Of a DNA stretch of 7,044 bases, positions 1 to 6,392 are shown piece after piece; the first letter of the stretch is position 1, and the number at the start of each line of letters is the position of its first letter. The translations under genes were made by a program, and so were the position numbers. Source of the DNA: Verrucomicrobiales bacterium. GTDB taxonomy: Bacteria; Verrucomicrobiota; Verrucomicrobiia; Limisphaerales; Palsa-1400. The DNA lies in the NCBI GenBank assembly GCA_028293405.1, contig JAQGOW010000081.1:1-7044 (forward strand), in the 5' to 3' direction. Under the pieces are notes generated by a model. It saw only the letters and a list, made by a program, of their open reading frames with translations. It was not told where the DNA came from and did not search any database.

Positions 1-138
1 CTTACGACCATTTACGACCACTAAGAAGCCAAGACACTGGGGGGGCTGGGAGCGGTTTTCCCAAGAGAAACAATGGGAAGGAATGAGATGCGAGGCCGAC
101 GTTCGGCAATGCGCAACATTTTTGAATTTTCCCGGCGG
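1..138. other. Non-coding end of window downstream of the CGS-family gene
   Basis: I see no supportable gene here. The stretch follows the stop of the minus-strand PLP enzyme. It holds a short direct repeat (TTACGACCA twice), a degenerate run ACCACTAAGAAGCCAAGACA, and a small perfect hairpin GCCGA-CGT-TCGGC at 95-107. That hairpin has no U-tract in the minus-strand direction, so it is a poor intrinsic terminator. Reading frames crossing this stretch look like shadows of the adjacent gene. Confidence 0.5.
2..20. repeat. Short tandem direct repeat TTACGACCA x2
   Basis: The 9-mer TTACGACCA occurs at 2-10 and again at 12-20, separated by one T. It is followed at once by CACTAAGAAGCCAAGACACT, which resembles the degenerate ACTAAG/CCAAGACACT intergenic strings I associate with Verrucomicrobiota and related genomes. 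The repeat may extend leftwards beyond the window. No function is assigned. Confidence 0.4.
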
Positions 139-1317
139 TTAACCAAGTGCGCTGGAAAGATCGGCGATGAGATCGGCTGTGTCCTCGATCCCGACGGAGT
201 AGCGGACCAGGCCTTCGGGAATGCCCATAGCAGCGCGTTCTTCGGGCGTGCACTCGACGTGGCTGGTTGTCGCGGGTGGACCGGCGATAGTTTCGACCGC
301 ACCGAGGTTAGCAGCGCGATAGGCGTATTTGAGGCGCGGCAGGAATTCGCAGACAGCGGGGAAACCGCCGTGGAGCATAAAGCTCAACACTCCGCCGAAG
401 CCGCGCATTTGGCAGCGGGCGATATCGTGCTGCGGGTGAGTGGGCAATCCGGGATATAACACGGCGCTGACTTTTGGTTGCGTGGAAAGCCATTCGGCAA
501 TCTTCAACGCGCTTTCGTTCTGCTGTCGGATGCTGAGGTGCAGCGTCTTCATGCAGCTCAAGAGTAGATAAGCGGCGTTCGGATCCAAAGCGGCGCCAGT
601 GATTTCGCGGAAATGATAGATTTTGTGGACCAGATCTTTCGACCCGCAAACAATGCCGCCGAGCGCATCGGCATGGCCGCCGAGGAATTTGGTCGCGCTA
701 TGCAGGACGAGATCAACGCCGAGCGCGAGCGGGTTTTGGTTCAGGGGCGTGGCGAAGGTATTATCGGCAACGACGATTGCGCCGACTTTGTGCGCGGCTG
801 CGGTGAGGCGTTTTATGTCGACGACTTTCAGAGTCGGATTGGTCGGCGTTTCGAGGTAAAGCACGCGGCACCCCTGCCCCACTGTGCGTTCAATTTGCGC
901 GGCATCGGTGGTGTCGCACAAGGTCACGCGAATGTTGAATCGGGGCGAAAATTCGGTGAAGACTTTATTTGTTCCACCGTAGGTGTCTTTGACCGAGACG
1001 ACGTGGTCGCCGGGTGAGAGCAGAGTGAAAAGCGTGTTGCTGATTGCGGCCATTCCGCTGGCAAAACTGGTCGCGGCTTCAGCGCCTTCCAAGATGCGCA
1101 CTTTTTCTTCGAAGGCGCGGACGGTCGGGTTGGTGTTTCTGGAATAGATATGGCCGGGTTTACGTCCGAGTGCCGCCGCTTGCCAGACGCTGACATCGGG
1201 GTAGCCAAAAGCGACACTGTGGACAACGGGCACTTGAGTCGCGCCCCACCAGGAGTCGCTGCCTTCGCCGGCCCAGATGGATTTAGTCCCGAAACCGAGT
1301 TGGTGTGATTCGTTCAT
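139..1317 (-). CDS. Cystathionine gamma-synthase/lyase family PLP-dependent enzyme
   Basis: This 392-residue cytoplasmic enzyme belongs to the Cys/Met-metabolism PLP family (fold type I), which makes or cleaves thioether bonds between cysteine and homoserine derivatives. The pyridoxal lysine is K210 in the signature HSATKFLGGHADALGG. Other cofactor residues are Y58 and R60 (YSRNTNP), S87-G-M89, the stacking Y113 (DTYGGT) and D185 (VVADNTFATP). R372 in VRYSVGIED is the expected substrate carboxylate binder. The length is normal and the protein looks complete. Methionine gamma-lyases have a Cys after the Tyr-Gly (YGC); here the sequence is YGG, which argues against that activity. Sequence alone does not separate gamma-synthase, gamma-lyase and acyl-homoserine sulfhydrylase. 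The ATG lies 26 bp after the stop of the upstream transglutaminase gene, so co-transcription is plausible. No strong Shine-Dalgarno is seen. Confidence 0.93.
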   Translation of the reverse strand: MNESHQLGFGTKSIWAGEGSDSWWGATQVPVVHSVAFGYPDVSVWQAAALGRKPGHIYSRNTNPTVRAFEEKVRILEGAEAATSFASGMAAISNTLFTLLSPGDHVVSVKDTYGGTNKVFTEFSPRFNIRVTLCDTTDAAQIERTVGQGCRVLYLETPTNPTLKVVDIKRLTAAAHKVGAIVVADNTFATPLNQNPLALGVDLVLHSATKFLGGHADALGGIVCGSKDLVHKIYHFREITGAALDPNAAYLLLSCMKTLHLSIRQQNESALKIAEWLSTQPKVSAVLYPGLPTHPQHDIARCQMRGFGGVLSFMLHGGFPAVCEFLPRLKYAYRAANLGAVETIAGPPATTSHVECTPEERAAMGIPEGLVRYSVGIEDTADLIADLSSALG

Positions 1318-1343
1318 TTTCAGAAAGTGGTCAGTGCCAGTGA

Positions 1344-2888
1344 TTACAGGGATGGGGTCACTGGTTCACGAATGACGTCGGTTTTGGTGTGCCAGCTATC
1401 GAAGTAAAGATTTTTGCCATCGACTTCAACTTCGCCGCGTTGGAAATCGGCGGGCTCAGAGCGCATCGATTGTTTCGGCGGGACAAGTTCCCGGCCCCAA
1501 TCGAGGTTCACGATAAACCGATAACTGTCCTGATGACCGCAGTAAAAATCAGCGATGCGCGGGTCGTTGGATGGTTTGACACCGTAAGAAGCGTCGGCCG
1601 GCAACCAGCCCCAGGGCGCGATGTAAATTTCCGCCCAGTCGTGCATGCCCCAATCGTCTTTGACGGGTTTGGTTTCATAACCGCTTTGCCAACGGGCCGG
1701 CACGCCAACGATGCGGCACATGGTGACGAACACGGTGTTTTGAACGCCGCAATCGCCACGCCGCGCATTAAAGCCTTTTAGCGCGAAGCTCGGAATGATG
1801 CAGTATTCGTCCTCGGAGTTCCAAGGAATGCTGGCGCTGACCCAACGGAAAATTTTGCGCGCTTTTTCCAACGGGTTGGTTTCCTTGCCAACAATCGCAG
1901 CGACTTGCTTTTTGATTTCGGGCGCGAAGACGATGTGCGGCGGGCGTTCGCCCAGGTAAGCGCCTTTCCAATCGGCGGGCAAAGGTTTGACGGCGGCCGG
2001 ATCAAGCTTCGGATAGTAGGCGTGAGAAATAAACTCGACCTCTTCCTGGAAGACGAGAGCTTCGGCTGTGTTGGTCACGACCTTTTCGAAATAGATCGTG
2101 CGTTGCGGCGCGCCTGTGACCGGGTTGCCTTCTTGGGCGCTCGGTGCAATCAGTTTCGGAGTCGGAGATGCGCTGAGAAGTTTGACATCGCTCTGCTGCC
2201 GATATTCCTGCGGATACGGGAGCCAGACGCGAACGACTGAGCCGGGTTTAATTTGCGGAAGGTTTGGATCGATCGTCAGTTTATGGGTAAAGCGGTGCTT
2301 CACCGGTATTACTTCGACTTGGCCAGTTTTTTCTGCTTCGTCGACGACCGCTTGCATATGATCGGTCAATTTCCATTTCGACGCTTTTTTGCCTTTGCCT
2401 GCTTTATGCAGGCGAGCTTTTGCGGTGGAAGAAAACAGGTAAATATTTTTCGGTTCGCCGCTGAAGAAAAAGCGCTGGCCGTCGATGCGGCGTTCGCGGA
2501 TTTTCGCTTCGCTGATCCATTGGTCGAGGTCTTTGGCTGTCGTATTAGGAATGTCGGCCTGAACTTTGCGCAGCAGCGCATCGAGCGTCATCGAATATTC
2601 CAAACGCGTGCGGCGGATGATTTCGAGTAGTTGCGTTCGGGCCTCGACGTCGCCGGCTGGACTCTTGCCGACCTTGTCGCGAAGAGTTTTCTCCGCGTCA
2701 GCGAAACGGCCTTCATCCATGAGACGTCGCGCCTTGAGAACAGTTTTGTCCTTGCTCGTGAACGCAGGCGACGCCGCGGCCGGTTCGGAAGGTGCAGCGC
2801 AGGAAACATTCATGTCGTACGTGAGCGCTAGAAGCATTGAGCCGCCAAGAAATAAACGGCTTACGAATCCGGAATAGAGATTGCGCAT
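1344..2888 (-). CDS. Exported transglutaminase-like domain protein
   Basis: This 514-residue protein has an N-terminal signal peptide: Arg residues at 2 and 11, a hydrophobic core LFLGGSMLLALTY, and probable cleavage near residue 31. C30 is not in a good lipobox, so a soluble exported protein is more likely than a lipoprotein. Residues 45-135 are charged and helix-rich and resemble no domain I can name. Residues 195-300 look like a beta-rich region (VRVWLPYPQEYRQQ) that often precedes bacterial transglutaminase cores. The core covers about 325-440 and carries the complete Cys-His-Asp triad: C380 (RRGDCG), H416 (MHDWAE) and D432 (PADASYG). Such proteins are papain-like peptidases or acyltransferases; the substrate here is unknown. 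The ATG chosen gives a proper signal peptide but has no obvious Shine-Dalgarno. The gene is probably the first of a two-gene unit with the PLP enzyme, though no functional link is evident. Confidence 0.88.
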   Translation of the reverse strand: MRNLYSGFVSRLFLGGSMLLALTYDMNVSCAAPSEPAAASPAFTSKDKTVLKARRLMDEGRFADAEKTLRDKVGKSPAGDVEARTQLLEIIRRTRLEYSMTLDALLRKVQADIPNTTAKDLDQWISEAKIRERRIDGQRFFFSGEPKNIYLFSSTAKARLHKAGKGKKASKWKLTDHMQAVVDEAEKTGQVEVIPVKHRFTHKLTIDPNLPQIKPGSVVRVWLPYPQEYRQQSDVKLLSASPTPKLIAPSAQEGNPVTGAPQRTIYFEKVVTNTAEALVFQEEVEFISHAYYPKLDPAAVKPLPADWKGAYLGERPPHIVFAPEIKKQVAAIVGKETNPLEKARKIFRWVSASIPWNSEDEYCIIPSFALKGFNARRGDCGVQNTVFVTMCRIVGVPARWQSGYETKPVKDDWGMHDWAEIYIAPWGWLPADASYGVKPSNDPRIADFYCGHQDSYRFIVNLDWGRELVPPKQSMRSEPADFQRGEVEVDGKNLYFDSWHTKTDVIREPVTPSL

Positions 2889-2960
2889 GGGACTAGATTG
2901 AAAAGTTCGTCGAGAAACAGCAAGCCCAACTGGTACAGAAATTAATTTGATTTCAAACGG

Positions 2961-3065
2961 CTAGGCACACGCTCGCTCCGCATCTGCAATGATTTCAATG
3001 AGAGCTTCACGGACCTCATGAGCTTCGCCAACTGGGGGTCGACGATGAGCAATGCAATGATATGA
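2961..3065 (-). pseudogene. Possible C-terminal relic of an unidentified protein
   Basis: Read on the minus strand, the frame ending at the TAG at 2961-2963 encodes a protein-like tail containing GEAHEVREALIEIIADAE. It looks like an amphipathic C-terminal helix. The frame is open from 3128 down to 2961 (after a TGA at 3129-3131), but it has no in-frame ATG. Above about 3065 it turns into hydrophobic, low-quality sequence that overlaps the leader of the DJ-1 gene. This is consistent with the end of a decayed gene whose start was lost. I do not recognise the family. It could also be chance: the open stretch is only 56 codons including the stop. Confidence 0.25.
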
Positions 3066-3134
3066 AAAACCGGTTGGCCACGAGACGAATCGTCCTACCA
3101 ATAAAACCAAAACAAACGAAGTTCCATATCAACC

Positions 3135-3141
3135 GAAAGGG
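3135..3141 (+). promoter_or_regulatory. Ribosome binding site deciding the DJ-1 start
   Basis: GAAAGGG lies 10 nt before the ATG at 3152. It favours that start over the in-frame ATG at 3062, which would add 30 basic residues not expected for the DJ-1 fold and has no Shine-Dalgarno. Confidence 0.6.
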
Positions 3142-3151
3142 CAAAAAACTT

Positions 3152-3844
3152 ATGAAGATTTTAATGGTACTGACTTCCCACGATATTTTGGGCAACACGG
3201 GTCGCAAGACCGGGTTCTGGCTAGAGGAGTTCGCCGCTCCATATTACATTTTCCGCGACGCCGATGCCGAAGTTACTTTGGCCACACCGAAAGGCGGCCA
3301 ACCACCGATCGATCCAAAAAGCGATCTCCCCGAAAACCAAACGCCGGCCATGGATCGATTCAAGCAGGATGAGAGCGCGAAACACGCGCTTGCTCATACG
3401 GTGCGACTCGCCGACGTCAGAGCGGAAGATTTCGATACAGTGTTCTACCCCGGTGGGCACGGCCCGATGTGGGACTTGGCAGAGGATCCCGATTCGATTG
3501 CATTGATCGAATCGTTCTACGATTCAGGCAAATTCATCGCGTTCGTTTGCCACGCTCCGGGCGTTCTCCGTCACGTCAAACATAACGGCGAGCCTCTTGT
3601 TAATGGGAAGCATGTGACCGGTTTTACGAACGGCGAGGAAGAGGACGTTCAACTGACCAAGGTCGTACCTTTCCTGGTGGAGGACGAGATGCTACGCCTT
3701 GGCGCCATTTTCGAAAAAGTCCGCAACTGGCAACCTTTCGCCGTCGTGGACGGCCGGCTTGTTACCGGTCAAAACCCGGCTTCGTCAACCGTGACAGCGG
3801 AGACTTTACTGAAGCAACTTGAGACAGAGATGGTCGCGGTTTAG
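3152..3844 (+). CDS. DJ-1/PfpI family protein, Hsp31-like (type 1 glutamine amidotransferase-like)
   Basis: This 230-residue cytoplasmic protein has the flavodoxin-like DJ-1/PfpI fold from its first strand (MKILMVLTSHD). The nucleophile elbow is AFVCHAPGVL with C133 and the adjacent H134. The Glu expected to polarise the cysteine is E25 or E26 in GFWLEEFAAPYYIF. The oxyanion-loop motif YPGGHGPMWDL spans 99-109. Characterised members of the Hsp31-like branch act as glutathione-independent glyoxalases, proposed deglycases or chaperones, all handling methylglyoxal-type or oxidative damage. Which of these applies here is not known. It is the first gene of the plus-strand operon, with the zinc-finger gene 25 bp downstream. 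An upstream in-frame ATG at 3062 is rejected because the Shine-Dalgarno at 3135-3141 and family homology both point to 3152. It ends in TAG. Confidence 0.9.
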   Translation: MKILMVLTSHDILGNTGRKTGFWLEEFAAPYYIFRDADAEVTLATPKGGQPPIDPKSDLPENQTPAMDRFKQDESAKHALAHTVRLADVRAEDFDTVFYPGGHGPMWDLAEDPDSIALIESFYDSGKFIAFVCHAPGVLRHVKHNGEPLVNGKHVTGFTNGEEEDVQLTKVVPFLVEDEMLRLGAIFEKVRNWQPFAVVDGRLVTGQNPASSTVTAETLLKQLETEMVAV

Positions 3845-3856
3845 CAACGGCCCAAC

Positions 3857-3862
3857 AGAGGA
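3857..3862 (+). promoter_or_regulatory. Ribosome binding site of the zinc-finger gene
   Basis: AGAGGA lies 7 nt before the ATG at 3870. This well-spaced Shine-Dalgarno selects 3870 over the in-frame ATG at 3819, which lies inside the DJ-1 coding region and would add 17 non-homologous residues. Confidence 0.65.
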
Positions 3863-3869
3863 AAAAACT

Positions 3870-4187
3870 ATGAACCAACCTTGTGAACATCTGAACAATC
3901 TCACGGAAGCTGACTTTGCTCCTCCGTCGGAACCAATCGCATGCGAAGAATGCCTGAAGGAAGGCACGCGTTGGGTTTCGCTGCGCGAGTGCAAGGCCTG
4001 TGGCCACGTGGGGTGTTGTGACTCATCGGTCGGAAAACATGCGACGAAGCATTTTCACCAGACACAGCATCCAGTGATGCGTTCGGTTATGCCCGACGAG
4101 AGTTGGACATGGTGCTACGTCCATGAAGCGCGTGGCGAACTTGCACCAGCGCCAGCCCGGGTGAAGGAACTGCACCACCATGGATGA
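3870..4187 (+). CDS. UBP-type zinc finger domain protein
   Basis: This 105-residue protein is essentially one ZnF-UBP domain. Candidate zinc ligands appear in the family order: C5-x-H7, C25-x2-C28, C41-x2-C44, C49, H57, H61, H63, H67 and C82-x2-H85. The fold is known from eukaryotic deubiquitinases and HDAC6, where it binds the free C-terminal Gly-Gly of ubiquitin. Here the W81-C82-Y83 motif matches the aromatic residues of that pocket, but the loop after C49 (CDSSVG) lacks the Arg that, from memory, those proteins use. The bacterial branch is often found beside flavin oxidoreductases; its ligand is unknown to me. The stop codon lies inside the next gene (8-bp overlap), so the His-rich tail LHHHG is encoded by the bases around the next start. 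The protein is probably a partner or adaptor of the downstream reductase, which is inference from coupling. Confidence 0.88.
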   Translation: MNQPCEHLNNLTEADFAPPSEPIACEECLKEGTRWVSLRECKACGHVGCCDSSVGKHATKHFHQTQHPVMRSVMPDESWTWCYVHEARGELAPAPARVKELHHHG

Positions 4188-5616
4188 GCTGAGTTACGAC
4201 GTGATCGTGATCGGAGCAGGCTCGACGGGCGAGAATGTTGCCGACCGCGCAGTTAAGGGCGGGCTCACAGCAGTCATTGTTGAATCAAATCTGGTCGGCG
4301 GCGAATGTTCCTACTGGGCATGCATGCCAAGCAAAGCCTTATTGAGACCGGGCTTGGCCCTCGCAGAAGTCCGAAGCATCAAAGGCGCTCGCGAGGCGGT
4401 GACCGGGAAACTCGATGTCCCAGCAGTGTTCAAACGCCGTGACGATCTTGTTGGCAACTGGGACGACACCGGCCAGGTAGATTGGCTCCGCCACGCCAAC
4501 ATCGATCTACTACGCGGTCACGGTAGACTCGTGGGCGAACGTCGCGTGGCCGTCTCGGATAAAGATGGCATCACGAGAACTCTAAATGCGCGGCACGCCG
4601 TCGCTGTCTGCACCGGCAGCCGACCAGCAATCCCGGACATTCCAGGTCTGGCCGAAATTCTCCCATGGACCAGTCGCGAGGCCACCAGTGCCAAAACCGT
4701 TCCGCGTCGTCTGGCAATTCTCGGTGGAGGGGTGGTCGCTTGTGAAATGGCAACAGCATGGAAACAACTTGGAAGTGAAGAGGTCACTATCATTCAGCGC
4801 GCAACACGCCTGCTTCCCAGGTCCGAACCGTTCGCGGGTGAATTGCTCAAAGCCGCGTTTGAGCAACGAGACATCCGCGTATTAACGGGCACAACCGTTA
4901 CACGCGTTGACCGCGAAAACGAAGATGTTGCGCGCCTGACTTTGAGCAATGGTCAGACGCTTGTTGCCGATAAATTACTCGTCGCGACGGGCCGGCAACC
5001 ACGAACGCACGAGCTCGGATTGGAGACTGTTGGGCTGAAACCCGGCTCATGGTTGGAAGTCGACGATAGCATGCGAGTGAAAGGCATCGCTGGTGGATGG
5101 CTCTATGCAGCGGGCGATTTAAACCACCGTGCGTTGCTCACTCACATGGGCAAATACCAGGGACGCGTATGCGGGGATGTCATTGCTGCGCGGACCAAGG
5201 GAACTGTAGATGATTCGACGCCGGAACCGTGGTCGCGGTATTGCGCAACCGCAGATAATTGTGCAGTGCCACAAGTCATTTTCACGGACCCGGAGGTGGC
5301 CGCCGTTGGGTTGACAGAAGCGGAGGCAAGAGCTCGCAAAATAAACGCACGCGCAGTTGATTACGACATCGCCAACGTGGCTGGCGCGGAGCTGTTCGCC
5401 GACGATTACAAAGGAAAAGCGCATGTAGTCATTGACCAGGAACGCGGTGTCGTAGTCGGGATGACACTGGTTGGACCCGCCGTCGGCGAGTTGATTCATG
5501 CGGCAACGATCGCAATTGTTGGCGGCGTCCCGATCTCAAGACTTTGGCACGCCGTGCCTTCATACCCGACGATTAGCGAGGTTTGGCTGCGCTTGCTCGA
5601 AACACTTGGTTTATGA
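4180..5616 (+). CDS. Lpd/MerA-like FAD-dependent disulfide oxidoreductase with Tyr in place of the catalytic His
   Basis: This 478-residue class I pyridine nucleotide-disulfide oxidoreductase is complete in length. The FAD site GAGSTG is at 12-17, the redox-active disulfide is C43-x4-C48 (GGECSYWACMPSK), and the NAD(P) Rossmann motif LGGGVVACEMA is at 181-191. ATGRQP is at 269-274, the second FAD motif AAGDLN at 310-315, and the dimerisation domain runs from about 355. Dihydrolipoamide dehydrogenases end in HPTxxE; here the equivalent is Y462-P-T-I-S-E467, with Glu kept and His replaced by Tyr. Mercuric reductase also has Tyr there, but this protein lacks the MerA N-terminal HMA domain and C-terminal vicinal cysteines. 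A role as Lpd or true MerA is therefore unlikely; a disulfide, quinone or electrophile reductase is possible. Its start overlaps the zinc-finger gene by 8 bp, with AAGGAA at 4164-4169 as Shine-Dalgarno. The CSYWACMPSKALLRP style recalls actinobacterial homologues. Confidence 0.9.
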   Translation: MDELSYDVIVIGAGSTGENVADRAVKGGLTAVIVESNLVGGECSYWACMPSKALLRPGLALAEVRSIKGAREAVTGKLDVPAVFKRRDDLVGNWDDTGQVDWLRHANIDLLRGHGRLVGERRVAVSDKDGITRTLNARHAVAVCTGSRPAIPDIPGLAEILPWTSREATSAKTVPRRLAILGGGVVACEMATAWKQLGSEEVTIIQRATRLLPRSEPFAGELLKAAFEQRDIRVLTGTTVTRVDRENEDVARLTLSNGQTLVADKLLVATGRQPRTHELGLETVGLKPGSWLEVDDSMRVKGIAGGWLYAAGDLNHRALLTHMGKYQGRVCGDVIAARTKGTVDDSTPEPWSRYCATADNCAVPQVIFTDPEVAAVGLTEAEARARKINARAVDYDIANVAGAELFADDYKGKAHVVIDQERGVVVGMTLVGPAVGELIHAATIAIVGGVPISRLWHAVPSYPTISEVWLRLLETLGL

Positions 5617-6392
5617 CACCTCGTTTACTTTCAGTCAATGTGGGTTTGCCACGTGACATCGTCTGGCGTGGACAAACTATCCGCACGGCCATTTGGAAGG
5701 ATCCAGTTCAGGGCAGCCGCATGGTGCGACGTTTGAACGTCGACGGTGACGCGCAAGGCGATTTGGTCGGCCACGGCGGTGAGCACCGTGCTGTATTCGT
5801 TTATCAAATCGATTCGTTTCGCTACTGGGAGAACAAACTTCACCGCACAAATTTCACCTTCGGACAATTCGGAGAAAATTTCACAATTGAAGGCCTGCCC
5901 GATACCGAGGTGTGTATCGGCGACCACTATCGCATCGGCGAGGCGCTTTTTGAAGTTACCCAACCGCGAGTCACTTGCTATCGCGTCGGCATCAGGATGG
6001 ATGAACCGCGAATGGCTGCCCTGTTGGTTGCAGACGGCAGGCCAGGTTTCTATCTGCGCGTGCTGGAGGAAGGCGCGGTCGTAGCTGGCCAGGAAATAGT
6101 TAAAGTCCGTGCCGGCCCTGAATCATTGAGCGTTGCCGAGATCAACAACCTCTTATATCTGCCCGGTCATGCGCCACAAAATTTGCAGCGGGCAATCCGA
6201 ATTCCTGCACTCAGCCCCGGTTGGAAATCCGCGTTCGAAGCGCTACTCACGAACAATTCAAAAGGATCTCAAGGCAACCCCGGCCTGACCTCCGCAGGAG
6301 GCCCGGCTCCAGCGTGGCCGGGGTTCCGTCCGTTACGCGTTTCAAAAATCGCGCCTGAGAGCGACACCGTTTTTTCAGTGGAACTTGTGTAA
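5613..6392 (+). CDS. MOSC domain protein, N-terminal part of a MOSC-FNR fusion cut by in-frame TAA
   Basis: The 259 residues encode a YiiM-type MOSC domain (about 1-165) with DGDAQGDLVGHGGEHRAV at 44-61 and the conserved cysteine C122 in QPRVTCYRVG. A 3-alpha domain (about 170-212) and a linker follow. The first strand of a ferredoxin-reductase-like domain comes next (GFRPLRVSKI, 237-246). MOSC proteins bind molybdenum cofactor; E. coli YiiM reduces N-hydroxylated base analogues using an external flavoprotein. In fused homologues MOSC is followed by FNR and ferredoxin modules that supply electrons. Here a TAA at 6390-6392 stops translation inside the FNR domain, while the same frame continues intact downstream. 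The start ATG overlaps the upstream stop by 4 bp (ATGA) and has no Shine-Dalgarno, so translational coupling is likely. If the TAA is real, the MOSC domain could still fold but would lack its own reductase. Confidence 0.87.
   Translation: MTPRLLSVNVGLPRDIVWRGQTIRTAIWKDPVQGSRMVRRLNVDGDAQGDLVGHGGEHRAVFVYQIDSFRYWENKLHRTNFTFGQFGENFTIEGLPDTEVCIGDHYRIGEALFEVTQPRVTCYRVGIRMDEPRMAALLVADGRPGFYLRVLEEGAVVAGQEIVKVRAGPESLSVAEINNLLYLPGHAPQNLQRAIRIPALSPGWKSAFEALLTNNSKGSQGNPGLTSAGGPAPAWPGFRPLRVSKIAPESDTVFSVELV
6276..6325. repeat. Nested inverted repeat in the MOSC-FNR linker
   Basis: A perfect 10-bp inverted repeat, AACCCCGGCC (6276-6285) and GGCCGGGGTT (6316-6325), encloses a 30-nt spacer. Inside it lies a second hairpin, CCTCC-GCA-GGAGG (6289-6301). 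The element encodes the Gly/Pro/Ala-rich linker between the 3-alpha and FNR domains. It ends 64 nt before the in-frame TAA. There is no U-run after it, so it is not an intrinsic terminator. Confidence 0.6.

Larger units (their letters stand above)
2889..3151. other. Divergent intergenic region
   Basis: This 263-bp stretch separates the minus-strand transglutaminase gene from the plus-strand operon, so promoters for both should lie here. The segment around 2938-2958 is AT-rich (AAATTAATTTGATTTCAAA) and includes a short TTTGA/TCAAA inverted repeat. I could not find a convincing -35/-10 pair on either strand. A weak plus-strand candidate is TTGGCC at 3074-3079 with TACCAA at 3096-3101. The middle of the region may hold a minus-strand coding relic, listed separately. 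No RNA gene or riboswitch is recognised. Confidence 0.55.

Noticed and set aside
95..107. Hairpin GCCGA-CGT-TCGGC as terminator of the PLP enzyme gene
   Set aside because: The stem is only 5 bp and no U-tract follows in the minus-strand direction.
73..1017. Plus-strand open frames antisense to the PLP enzyme (73-459, 613-1017)
   Set aside because: They follow the codon periodicity of the real minus-strand gene and their translations show no domain or motif.
3062..3151. N-terminal extension of the DJ-1 protein from ATG 3062
   Set aside because: It adds 30 basic residues ahead of the first beta strand, has no Shine-Dalgarno, and the ATG at 3152 has GAAAGGG at good spacing.
5119..5499. Minus-strand open frame antisense to the flavoenzyme
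   Set aside because: It lies wholly under a well-supported gene and its translation resembles no protein family.
5583..5612. MOSC start at ATG 5583
   Set aside because: It lies inside the flavoenzyme's C-terminal codons and adds ten residues foreign to the family. The ATGA overlap at 5613 is the typical coupled start.
6390..6392. Stop-codon reassignment as the explanation of the TAA
   Set aside because: TAA terminates both minus-strand genes in the window at sensible family lengths, and TGA and TAG end the others.
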